Shown here: piece by piece, positions 44,030 through 54,762 of the stretch
How positions within the stretch are numbered: the stretch's first letter is position 1
Layout: every line of letters starts with the position of its first letter
Assembly (NCBI RefSeq): GCF_037975245.1
Contig: NC_092577.1
Location: 24,611,398-24,675,397 of the forward strand
Length of the DNA: 64,000 nt
Direction of reading: 5' to 3'
Origin: Apostichopus japonicus
Taxonomy: Eukaryota; Echinodermata; Holothuroidea; Aspidochirotida; Stichopodidae
The notes under the pieces: generated by a model
What the model was told of the DNA's origin: nothing
What the model saw: the letters and a program-made list of their open reading frames with translations, nothing else
Databases searched by the model: none
Translations under genes and position numbers: made by a program

Positions 44030-46513
44030 GGAACATAAAGGTACACAAACTTCATAGCCAACAGATTCTTTACATAATGCAAAGATAAAACTTTGCCTAC
44101 TCTACAGTACCTTGTTTTGAGAGGGACTGAAAAGCGGGTGACTTGAAGCATGAATTACTGGTTGCCCTTTCGAAACGGTGGGTTAATGTTTTGTGAAACG
44201 AAGGGAAAAAGTCATGGAGACAACCATGAAAACAGAAAACCATGTTCACATGTTCCAAAAGACATGGACCCTCCAGACCAATATGTATGATATTTTGTCA
44301 TTTTCTTGACCCAACTTTATAGTGGAACATGTTGCTGACTCAGTGTGGGAAACCTTAAGCGACCTCAGGCTTTAAGTTTCCCCTGAATCGGCAGACTACT
44401 GTAAGGTATTCCTCAATCATGCTCTCGGCGACTGGCTTGTCACACCATGCACACAATAAAAATAATATAGGCCTAGCCTATGCAGAAAGGCCCATGGTGC
44501 AATTGCAATGAAGCCTTTGACTGCTGATGTAACAGTAGGCATAGGTAGTTGGAGTAGGTCTAATGTTGTTGGCACATCACAAACTCGGTGTTTGGGTGGG
44601 CAGGTGAATACCAATAATTTGTACAAGTGCTGGCGTTTACATTTGGTGTATGACAAACACTTTCCAGTTCATGGATTTTGCGAAGCCCGACGTAGGCTAG
44701 GCCTGTAACTGTAACAGTTATGCCTACTAACTCAGGTGAGACATTACCTTTTCCACCATCAATTGCTCCTGAATTCACAGTATTTGATTTTACAATTAAA
44801 TATGTTATGTTGACTGGAGACTGAAAAGTTTGGCTCAAATTCCTTTGTAGTATTTAAGTCATTAGTTCGTTTCCGGAACATACAGCCTAGCCATAGATCT
44901 TGGGATAGATGGTTAATCAAGCCTGAGTTGCCTTGGGGCCAAGTTGGTTTAGGTCTGAGCCCATACGTGTTCATTGCCTACACTATGTTACGATAGGCTA
45001 CACAAAATTAATATCCGCAGTCCGTACTAACTGGAGGTTTGAAAAACTGACAGTAATACCGAGCGGTATTCAACGGCAAGGTAGCCCTAGACAAAGTTGT
45101 TGTGTGAGTCTAAGTGCTATGAATAATCAGATGCGGCACAAGAGAATTGAACGCCATTGCCCTAAGTAATGTAATATGTTCACATAATCTGGTAAGAATA
45201 TATTATGATAGGCTCAGCGCCTGGACGTAGGCTACGGTTTCAACCCTAAAACTGTAAAAGTGTGTGACTAGTAGCGTTGTGCGGTAGTGCAAATTTCAAA
45301 CAAGTAGTGTTGCAACATGAATCCCATTACCGTAACCAACCTGGATTTTCCTCAACTTTCATCTACGGTTCAAAGCACTTAGTAACGAGACTGTAAATTC
45401 CATACATTCAATATGCATAGCCTATGTACATACTCTTACACGCACGGATATGAAGGGGAAAAAATAACACTCTAAGGGCCTTTGTTTTTTAACGTACAAT
45501 TTCAAAAAGAAAAACACAAACCTGGAAAAAAGCAACCCACACCATCCACCATTCATACTCGACGTACGATATTAGATCAGGGAGTTGCTATAACAACTCC
45601 CTGACTAGATTAACACGTTCGTACGTGGATTAAACTTGTAACTAATACGTACACAAACAACAAACAGAAATTGGGGCTTCCCCACTGTTCCATGATATTG
45701 GAATAGGGCAAACCTTCAAGATCAAAAGTTCACAAAGAAAAGTTTTCAACTATCAACAAGTCACCACGTGTTTGGAACTTTCAGACAAGAACAACGTAAC
45801 ATAGGGGCTACGTAAATACGGGATTATAGACTACATACATGACAAAGTTATTAAAAATAAAAAAAGGACCCAAAGATAACTATAAATGACATCGTGGAAT
45901 CCCCCGCATTAATAAACGAATCCATTCCATTACAGCATCAAATCCCAAGTACCGTACTGCACTTTGTGTATCAGTACCGTACCCTAGGCTATTATAATAT
46001 ACAGTCCCGGGTGAAAAAAAGGATTTAAACTGGATATACTCCCTGCGGTTTTGGCTAAAAAATTATGAAGTCGTTAAAATTAATATACCAAAATGGGGTC
46101 AAATACATAAGGGTAAGATTTTGTACATGGGAACCTTCACAATCATCAATTGAAGGAAGAATTAATAACGAAAATGTCAGAATAACTTTTTGAGTCCCGC
46201 AACGTGCTGAGCCCAAATTAGAACGTGAAAAGTTGATTCGTTAATATATAGATCTAGGCCAGTACGTTAAGTGATAAGATATTATTAAAACTAAGAACAC
46301 AGGAACTAGAAATAAACGTGTTTTCTTTTCTGTATTTCAAATAGTAACACGTAGGCCTAGATATTTTTATTATGTCCGGGAATACTACCGAATCGAATGT
46401 AACAACCGGTTGCTTTCCCACTACCGGTAGAATATACACATTGCACTGTGATCGGGACAGTCGATACCAGTACAATTAAAAACAATAAAAATGTAAATCT
46501 GAAATAAGCTTAC
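44030..46513. other. Intron-like DNA, no gene seen
   Basis: Non-coding between candidate exons of the minus-strand gene. It contains one perfect short hairpin (45577-45604) and TAGGCCTA-type words. Confidence 0.5.
45577..45604. repeat. Perfect 11-bp hairpin
   Basis: TCAGGGAGTTG (45577-45587) and its reverse complement (45594-45604) flank a 6-nt loop. Confidence 0.9.
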
Positions 46514-46672
46514 CGAGAGAATAAGTCTTGTAGTCAATCGGTTTCCGTATTTCCTCTTTTCCCGGTTGAACGTTAAACTCTTCACCCCATCCGATAAATT
46601 TGACGGTGAGGTGATCGTTCTCGACCTTCCAAGTTCGTCTACGGCTTGTACCTTTTCTCCGGTCTGGAACAT
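46514..46672 (-). CDS. Candidate first exon with Tudor-like signature, frame break inside
   Basis: Starting at the ATG 46672 the frame reads MFQTGEKVQAVDELG. Continuing in the next frame it reads KVENDHLTVKFIGWGEEFN followed by a charged tail to the donor GTAAGC at 46513. The combination 'G-E-V-A-D...KV...V-F-GWG-F' is the pattern of Tudor-like chromatin reader folds such as those in PHF20-type proteins. About five residues expected between the two halves, plus one base, seem to be missing near 46640. That means decay, a sequence error or an unrecognised splice. Phase with exon 43819-44006 does not fit directly. Confidence 0.4.
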
Positions 46673-46749
46673 TTTGATGGATGATTTTTTAATTTCTTCT
46701 ACGGACACATCTTTTATGATTCCATAAATATCTGTTTGGAAAAACAAAT

Positions 46750-47302
46750 CGTTTAATCGCTTTTGATAGCTAAATAAAGAATATATACGTTATCATATAG
46801 TATTGCACCATACAAATTTAGAATGAAATTGTAATTTATGAGATGTTAAAGTTATTTTGGTAAGACAAAGAAAGAAACTTCGCGGAATAATATCTCTAGA
46901 AAAAGTTTACCTATACCGTAGTAAGTTACGTAATGGGGAATATGTGCCACTCGAGCATGGTTAATTCCATTAGGGAAACAGTCCCCTTACACCGAAGGTG
47001 CAAAATTTTCCACTTGGCTATACCCCACATGGTTGAGCAGGTTTTGTAGGATGAGCAAGATAAGAATGACCACAAGATCAGATCGCTTATGCGAACTAAT
47101 TTAATTAAACCAGTTTCACAGGACATAAGGGATTATATGCACTTCAATGAGCAATCAAGACAGTATTGAGTGTATAGTTGAAATGATATTGACTTCTTAA
47201 CATGTACTGTGTTGAGTGGAAGACTTGCATTTAAAACTCATCTCTGTACATGTCAAGACCTCAACTATCTTGTAACTATGTTTCTATGTAATATATATCT
47301 TT
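46750..47302. other. No gene seen upstream of LINE copy 3
   Basis: Spacer with only short frames; the 5'-truncated LINE begins at about 47303. Confidence 0.5.
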
Positions 47303-47346
47303 AGTTTGTTTTGTTACTCCTCTGTGGCCCAGCCACCTTCGGTATC

Positions 47347-48352
47347 ATGGCATCGCGCCGTGATTCCAAAATTGTTAAGTTAACCTTCACCGGTTCCACC
47401 GGTGCAAGTTTTTAGTATTTTAAAGTGTAAGGGTGTTGTTGTGCCTGGAGAGGTTGGTGCGTTGCAAGCTCTCCAGGGTCGTAATACTTATGATGTACGT
47501 TTTACAAGTGACGTGACCCGGCAGAAGGGTGTCACGTTGCTGAGTGGGGTTGAAGGTTTGACAGTTACTCCATACGAGCGTTCCGTATGGGTAACTGTCA
47601 TCCACGTAGGACTAGAGGTGCGTCAGGAACTTGTCGCAACTGTTTTAGGTCGGTTTGGGGCTGTCAAGGCCATCAAAATGTGCTCCTACGCACAGGCCCC
47701 TGGGGTGTTGAACGGGCACCGACAGGTTCGGATCGACCTCAAGCAGGACATTCCCTCCTTCCTTTTTATTGCCGGGCATAAAGCTCACGTGCGTTACCCC
47801 GGTCAGCCCCGTACCTGCTTCAGGTGTGGGGAGACCGGGCACGAAGCCAAGGGCTGCCCAAACAAAAAGTGTGGGCGCTGCCTTCGTCTTGGGCATGATA
47901 CCTCTGCTTGCCCAAGCGAAGTTGTGTGCTCACTCTGTGGGAAGGAGGGGCATGTTTATCGCGCTTGTCCCTCTTATGTCTTTATGACAAAGAGTGGGGG
48001 TCAATCAAAGGCGCCAAGTTCTGGCGCACCTACTGCCTCGGAGGAAGCTCCACGCGTAGTTGCAGACCCCAACCCCGTGCCCGCACCGAGAAAGTCTCCA
48101 CCAGCTTCCCCTATCAACTCGTCCAGTTCCGTCCCCAGTCCGCCGCCGGTATCGCCAGATCCGGAGACTCTGTCCGACGGCGACTCCGGGGACTCGGTGG
48201 TCATCGGGTCTCCGGAGGCTCTGTCTGACAGCGACTCCGGGGGCTCGGTGATCGTCGAGCCAAAACGTGCCACTGGGACGAGCTGGTACGACGAGATGGG
48301 GGAACCCTCTCTAAAAAGGTCGGCCTCAAGCGACGACTCAGACGTCGTCTAG
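47347..48352 (+). pseudogene. LINE ORF1, frameshifted and truncated, copy 3
   Basis: The usual start ATG is at 47347. An 11-base deletion near 47393 (TTCACCGGTTCCACCGG) shifts the frame. The main body (from about 47402) keeps the RRM-like part and all three CCHC knuckles. A block of about 20 codons in the linker, present in copies 1 and 2, is missing near 48053. An 8-9 base deletion near 48343 brings TAG at 48350-48352, removing the last ~15 residues. Confidence 0.9.
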
Positions 48353-48409
48353 AGATCGCTTGAAGCTTACAGAATCGTCGTCGGCGTAGTTTTGCGTCAT
48401 TGCCCTCTC

Positions 48410-49106
48410 ATGGCCCATACTTTTTCAGTTGCCACTTTCAACGTCAATGGCATGAGGGATCATCGCAAGCGCAGTCGCATTTTCCAATATTGTATTTCAA
48501 TGGAAGTCGACTGCGTTTGCCTGCAGGAAACACATATTTTGGAAGAAGATGTCCCTCTATGGGCTTATGAGTGGGGTGGTGGGCTGCATGCTTCGTTTGG
48601 TTCGTCTTCATCCTGTGGCACTGTCATCCCTCTGTCACCTCGTCAGGCGGGTTTTGCCACTAGGGTGGAGACGGATCACGAGGGCCGATTGGTTTGCATT
48701 CTATTCAAGTATCCACAGGGTAACATCTCCCTTTGCAATGTGTATGCTCCCAATCGGCCTTCTGCTAGACGAGAATTTTTTAACACGCTACCTTCCTTTG
48801 TTCCTGGTAGTGCACCATGTGTCATGGTCGGAGACTTTAACTGTGTCCCAGACTCGGGTCTTGACAGACTCGGGCTTCTGTGTCTGCTAGTCCTGACGCT
48901 GGGATCACAGAATTGGACAGATTCACTTCGGCACACCATTTAGCCGATGTCTGGAGGCATATGCACCCGTGTAGTACGGTGTATACGTGGATGAGGCCTA
49001 ACGGAGAAGATGCCTCCAGGATAGATCGAGTGTATGCGCCCGTAAGTTTTAAATTTTCGGGTTGCGAGACGCTCAGCTGTCCGCTCTCTGACCATGACAC
49101 TGTAGT
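48410..49106 (+). pseudogene. LINE ORF2 endonuclease part, copy 3, cut by copy 4
   Basis: The endonuclease begins at the ATG 48410 (MAHTFSVATFNVNGMR) and keeps QETH and MVGDFNC. One G is lost from the run near 48873 (GACTCGGGC versus GACTCGGGGC), shifting the frame. The remaining part (SASPDAGITELDRF, SDHDTV) is in the next frame and stops at the junction at 49106. Confidence 0.9.
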
Positions 49107-51886
49107 GCTTTTTACGTGACCCGTCATACGGGATACAAAACGTCACGGCCAAACGGCACTACCAAACCATCCCATTCTTACAAACGAACCTCAGGTCAAA
49201 GCGAGCCAAAAAAAGTACATACGCTCACCGACCTGCAGAGACAAAACGCCCAACCCCCCCCCACTGAAATATTAAAAAACTAGAAAAGGACGACCAGCAC
49301 GCAGCGAAACAAAACACCCTTCCCCAGCACACCACCGTCCAAAAAAGGCAGCCCTAGATAAACGGCGAAAATCGCCTTCGACCTGAAGGCGAATGTCAGA
49401 CTTCACCGCTTCCAGGACTGCCTGCCAACTGGCAAATTTCCCCCTAAAAACAACATCACATCTATTCCTCCAAATAAGTTTTTTTACAACAGAACAAACA
49501 TAAATAATACGCTGCAACACAGCAACGGAACAAACTGGAGGATCTAATCCATACAAAACAAAACCCTGTCCTACCGACCAGGAACGGTCTCCCGTTAAAC
49601 GGTCGGTCCAGGACTGAAACCACTCCCACAAGTTCAAAACAAAGGGGCAATGCCAAAAAACATGGGCAGTACTCTCTAAGCTGTCACAGCCGGTCCTCGG
49701 GCACAGTCCATCACCCAATCGCCAGTGATACCTTTTCAGATTGGTCACCAAGGCACCGTGTGCAATTCTCCATGCAAGGTCACGGAGCCTGCAACCATTC
49801 AGCCTTGAATGCACCGAACGCCATACTTCGACAGGATGACGTCCCTGTACAAAAATTGCATTCAAGGCCCTATCCCGCAACGAACTGTGAACGAGGGCCG
49901 GCTGTGACATGTCAACAGGGGGCAACTCAATCAGAGCGGAGCAAATGACACGCACCACCCTGTTTGGAGTACTACTATGCGGTTCTCTGTTGCTAAACAG
50001 CGCCGGGACCCATCGACGCAGGTGCAAACCGCCCCAAAAACGTACAAAATATGAACAAGGCAACCCTGGGTCAGTTACCGCTACAAACAACTGCTTAAAT
50101 AACAAACAAGTTAACTTACTTCCCAGATGAACCACCCCTAACCCACCCTTCTCCAGTTTTTGGTACATTACCGCCCTTTTGACAAGCTCTGTACCACCCG
50201 ACCAAATAAATGAAAATATCGCTCTCCAACCGCACCAGGACGCGACGCGGAATTGGATACACCGCGCCCGGGTACCACAAGATGGGCGAAACAAAACGAT
50301 TAACTACGGTGACTTTCCCTAGGATCGAAAGCCAGCGGGTGCCAAAGGTTTCGAGCCTGCTCTCAAATACCTCAGCCCTCTCGCTCCAGGTGACATCACC
50401 AGGTGCATCGTAGCCGAACCATATACCATTAATTTTGATATTCTGATCCGACCACGACGCACCGAATGGTAAGTCTCTGTATCTCCAGCTACCAAGACGA
50501 AGGCCCTTTGTCTTTTCTGGATTCAACTTCGCCCCGGTAGCTCTCTCAAAAATAGATAAATCCTGCGAGAGTGCGCGAAAGGAGCCCAGACTCGAAACAA
50601 CACATGTCACGTCATCTGCATATTGAGCGCATTTCACTTTGGCACCCCCTGGCACAACGAATGGAACAAGTCTGGACTCCCTTTCCAAAAGACGAGAGAG
50701 GGACTCGCTAAACAAAACCTAAAGTAATGGAGACAGAGGGCACCCCTGGCGCACCCCCCTCTCCACGTTAAAAACCTCCGAACAAAACCCATTTACGATA
50801 ACAGAACTGAAACTTTCTTGATACAAAACAGAAATCCATTTACGAAAATTTGGGTGCAACTGAAACGTCTCTAATACATTCATTAAAAAAACCGCGATCC
50901 ACCATGTCAAAGGCCTTCTGCTGGTCCAGAGACACCAATGCACATGGCAGATCACGCTCAATAACAAAGTCGGTCAAGTCGCGCATCAACCACAAGTTCT
51001 GCTGGATGCAATGACCCTTCACTGCACAAGTCTGGAGATCACCCACAAGATGCGGCATAGCCAGTGCAAGGCGGTTGCACAAAGCCTTAGCCAGCAACTT
51101 GTAGTCCACATTTAACAAGGTGATCGGACGCTTGTTACGGGGATCCAAGGGGTCACCAGACTTGGGCAGCAAAGTAATCATGCCCAGACGTTGACTTTGG
51201 TTTAACAGTCCGTTTTGGAAGGCGTCCTCGAAGACGGCTCTGATGTCGGGTCCTATTATTGCCCAGAAGGTTCGGTAGAACTCCCTCGGAAGCCCGTCCG
51301 AACCCGGGGACTTGCCATTCTTCATCTTCGAAAGCGCCTTCCAAAGCTCAACAGTGGTTATTTCGCCCCCCAAAATATCATTGACATCGTGGGGAACGGT
51401 TTTTGAGATTCCCCTCAATAAATCGGCCTGTACCGACAAGTCGACATTGCCACGCGTAAACAAACTCGAATAGTACTCTTTATATACGCGGACAATGCCT
51501 TGAGGGTCACTAACCACGGTCCCATCAGTAGCGCGTACAGACGGGACGCGTCTGTCACCTGCCGATGAGCTAACGGACTGGTAAAACCTCAGTGAAGGGC
51601 GCTCCTCGGCTTCCACCGCTTCGACACGGGCCCTGACGCGGGCACTGTGGTACTTTTCATCGAGATAAGTCTGCAAAGCGATGACTGCCGAAGGGTCGCC
51701 AAACTTCACCTCCGCGCACAGCTTCGAGAATTTGTCTCTTCGACGCCGTGCGCGGGTCACGCAATACTGAACTGCGTAGCGTTTGATGCGCAACTTGACC
51801 TCATCCCACCATTGGGATGTAGAAGCAAAGGCCGGCTTCAATGTTTGCCATCCTTTGTACCTGGTCTCGAAACCTTGGCGGAACTC
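49107..51886 (-). mobile_element. Tx1/L1-type LINE copy 4, 5'-truncated, nested antisense
   Basis: On the minus strand this begins at 51886 within the linker before RT (EFRQGFETRYKG) and runs to the 3' end GTAAAAAGC at 49107. It has ORF2 features of copy 1 (HPVEVWR, NGCRLRD, SLRAGRP), so it belongs to a different subfamily from its host. The 5' junction shares CTC (51884-51886) with the host, typical of microhomology at truncated LINE ends. No target duplication is present. Confidence 0.9.
49272..51841 (-). pseudogene. LINE ORF2 RT and C-terminal part, broken, copy 4
   Basis: RT reading from 51841 (KPAFASTSQWWDEVK) through ITLLPKSGDPLDP and SLDQQKAFDMVD. A change in an A/T run near 50885 shifts the frame. 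The next segment (50967-50719) ends at TAG in place of TAT just after GVRQGCPLSPLL. YADD and the following region are open from 50715, then another shift near 50200 leads into the C-terminal half with the CCHC knuckle, ending at 49272. Confidence 0.9.
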
Positions 51887-54116
51887 ACGGCATTGTCCGC
51901 GTATACAAGGATTATTATTTGAGTCTGTTTACGCGTGGCAGTGTCGACTTGTCGGCACAGGCCGATTTATTGAGGGGAATCTCAAAAACCGTTCCCCACG
52001 ATGTCAATGATATTTTGGGGGGCGGAATAACTACTGTTGAGCTTTGGAAGGCGCTTTCGAAGATGAAGAATGGCAAGTCCCCGGGTTCGGAAGGGCTTCC
52101 GAGGGAGTTCTACCGAACCTTCTGGGCAATAATAGGACCCGACCTCAGAGCCGTCTTCGAGGACGCCTTCCAAAACGGACTGTTAAACCAAAGTCAACGT
52201 CTGGGCATGATTACTTTGCTGCCCAAGTCTGGTGACCCCTTGGACCCTCATAACAAGCGTCCAATCACCTTCTTAAATGTAGACTACAAGTTGTTGGCTA
52301 AGGCTTTGTGCAACCGCCTTGCACTGGCTATGCCGCATCTTGTGGGTGATCTCCAGACTTGTGCAGTGAAGGGTCATTGCATCCAGCAGAACTTGTAGTT
52401 GATGCGCGACTTGACCGACTTTGTTATTGAACGAGATCTGCCATGTGCATTGGTGTCTCTGGACCAGCAGAAGGCCTTTGACATGGTGGATCGGGGGTTT
52501 TTAATGAATGTATTGGAGACGTTTCACTTGCACCCGGTTTTCGTAAATGGATTTCTGTTTTGTATCAAGAAAGTTTCAGTTCTGTTATCGTAAATGGGTT
52601 TTGTTCGGAGGTTTTTAACGTGGAGAGGGGGGTGCGCCAGGGGTGCCCTCTGTCTCCATTACTTTATGTTTTGTTTAGCGAGTCCCTGTCTCGTCTTTTG
52701 GAAAGGGACTCAAGACTTGTTCCATTCGTTGTGCCAGGGGGTGCCAAAGTGAAGTGCGTTCAATATGCAGATGACGTCACGTGTGTTATTTCGAGTCTGG
52801 GCTCCTTTCGTGCCCTCTCGCAGGATTTATCTATCTTTGAGAGAGCTACCGGGGCGAAGTTGAATCCGGAAAAGACAAAGGGCCTTCGCCTTGGCAGCTG
52901 GAGATACAGAGACTTACCATTCGGTGCATCGTGGTCGGATCAAAATATCAAAATTAATGGTATATGGTTCGGCTGTGATGCACCTTGTGATGTCACCTGG
53001 AACGAGAGGGCTGAGGTACTTGAGAGCAGGCTCGAAACCTTTGGCACCCGCTGGCTTTCGATCCTAGGGAAAGTCACCGTAATTAATCGTTTTGTTTCGC
53101 CCATCTTGTGGTACCCGGGCGTGGTGTATCCAATTCCGCGTCGCGTCCTGGTGCGGTTGGAGAGAGCGATATTTTCATTTATTTGGTCGGGTGGTACAGA
53201 GCTTGTCAAAAGGGCGGTAATGTACCAAAAACTGGAGAAGGGTGGGTTAGGGGTGGTTCATCTGGGAAGTAAATTGACCTTTTTGATATTTAAGCAGTTG
53301 TTTGTAGCGGTAACTGACCCAGGGTTGCCTTGTTCATATTTTGTACGTTTTTCGGGCGGTTTGCACCTGCGTCGATGGGTCCCGGCGCTGTTTAGCAACA
53401 GAGAACCGCATAGTAGTACTCCAAACAGGGTGGTGCGTGTCATTTGCTCCGCTCTGATTGAGTTGCCCCCTGTTGACCTGTCACAGCCGGCCCTCGTTCA
53501 CAGTTCGTTGCGGGATAGGGCCTTGAATGCAATTTTTGTCCAGGGACGTCAGTCTGCCGAAGTATGGCGTTCGGTGCATTCAAGGCTGAATGGTGGCAGG
53601 CTCCGTGATCTTGCATGGAGAATTGCACACGGTGCCTTGGTGACCAACCTAAAAAGATACCATTGGCGATTGGGTGATGGACTGTGCCCGAGGACCGGCT
53701 GTGACAGCTTAGAGAGTACCGCTCATGTTTTTTGGCATTGTTGCTTTGTAGTTAACTTATGGGAGTGGTTCCAGACCTGGACCGACCGTGTTACGGGAGA
53801 CCGTTCATGGTCGGTAGGACAGGGCTTTATTTTATATGGGGTAGACCCTCCAGTTTGTTCGGTTGCTGTTTTGCATCGCATTATTTCTGTTTGCTCTATT
53901 GTGAAAAAACATGTTTGGCGGAATAGATGTGATGTGGTTTTTAGGGGGAAATTTGCCAGTTGGCAGGCAGTCCTGGAGGCGGTGAAGTCTGATATTCGCC
54001 TTGAGATTGAAGGGGATTTTCGCCGTTTATCTGGGGCTGCCTTTTTTGGACGCTGGTGTGCTGGGGAGGGGTTTTTCGTTTCGCTCCGTACTGGTCGTCC
54101 TTTTGTGGTTTTTTGA
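51887..54116 (+). pseudogene. LINE ORF2 RT and C-terminal part, copy 3 resumed
   Basis: Host copy 3 resumes at HGIVRVYKDYY. Trp has become a stop at 52396-52398 (AACTTGTAG), and one T is lost near 52540 (CCGGTTTTCG), shifting the frame. From 52560 the frame is open for 518 codons, with GVRQGCPLSPLL, YADDVTCVI and the C-terminal CCHC knuckle, to the stop at 54116. Confidence 0.9.
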
Positions 54117-54275
54117 ATGTTTGAGTGGGGGGTTGGGCGTTTTGTCTCTGCAGGTCGGCGGGCGTATGTTTTATTGGCTCGCTTGACCTGAGTTTCGTTT
54201 TTCAGAATGGGATGTTTCGGTAGTGCCGTTTGGCCGTCACGTTTTATATCCCGCATGGCGGGTCACGTAAAAAGC

Positions 54276-54660
54276 ACAAGTATTGTCAACAGCTCTAGGC
54301 AATATTCGTGATACTGACAACTCAGAACTCATTTTTTTTTAAGATAAATGTTAAATCAGAATTTCATGATGTAAAGGGGGGAAAGCTCTTCAGACTAGAA
54401 GAGGTAATCTCATTCTTTTAGAGAGAAAAGAATATCCAATTAATATATATTAAGACTAAATTTATACGTGCCAGTTTGCTCTCTCGCAATTGAAAAAGAT
54501 CCAGGGGTATGAAAACTTTGGAAAGTCTTAAACTTTTCAGCAGTTAAGCTAAATCTACCATATGTCATCCTCTAGCAAATATTGCGCCAAAACAATCCGT
54601 TATCTCTAAGTATTCAGTAGTCATATGTGTTCTTAAGCAGTATTACAGAACGTTGTAACC
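54276..54660. other. No gene seen; short spacer
   Basis: Spacer between LINE copy 3 and the 3' end of the minus-strand three-exon gene. Confidence 0.5.
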
Positions 54661-54666
54661 TTTATT
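54661..54666 (-). terminator. Candidate polyadenylation signal
   Basis: AATAAA on the minus strand about 100 bp after the stop of the three-exon gene. Confidence 0.4.
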
Positions 54667-54762
54667 TTCCATGTTCTTTTTTTTTTAATTCTTTTTAAGA
54701 AGGTTCCTCCTCAATAAATACATACTCACTGAAGAAGTTGAATTTATAAAACTTGTTCTGTA

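Larger units (their letters stand above)
47303..54275 (+). mobile_element. Tx1/L1-type LINE copy 3, with a second LINE nested in reverse
   Basis: A 5'-truncated copy starts within the 5' UTR at about 47303 and ends at ACGTAAAAAGC (54275). Its sequence is in two pieces, 47303-49106 and 51887-54275. Between them sits copy 4 in the opposite direction. About 465 bp of copy 3 (the end of the endonuclease and the linker before RT, counterpart of about 33816-34282 in copy 2) is missing at the junction. Residues in ORF2 group this copy with copy 2 (for example NGGRLRD and SLRTGRP). Confidence 0.9.
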
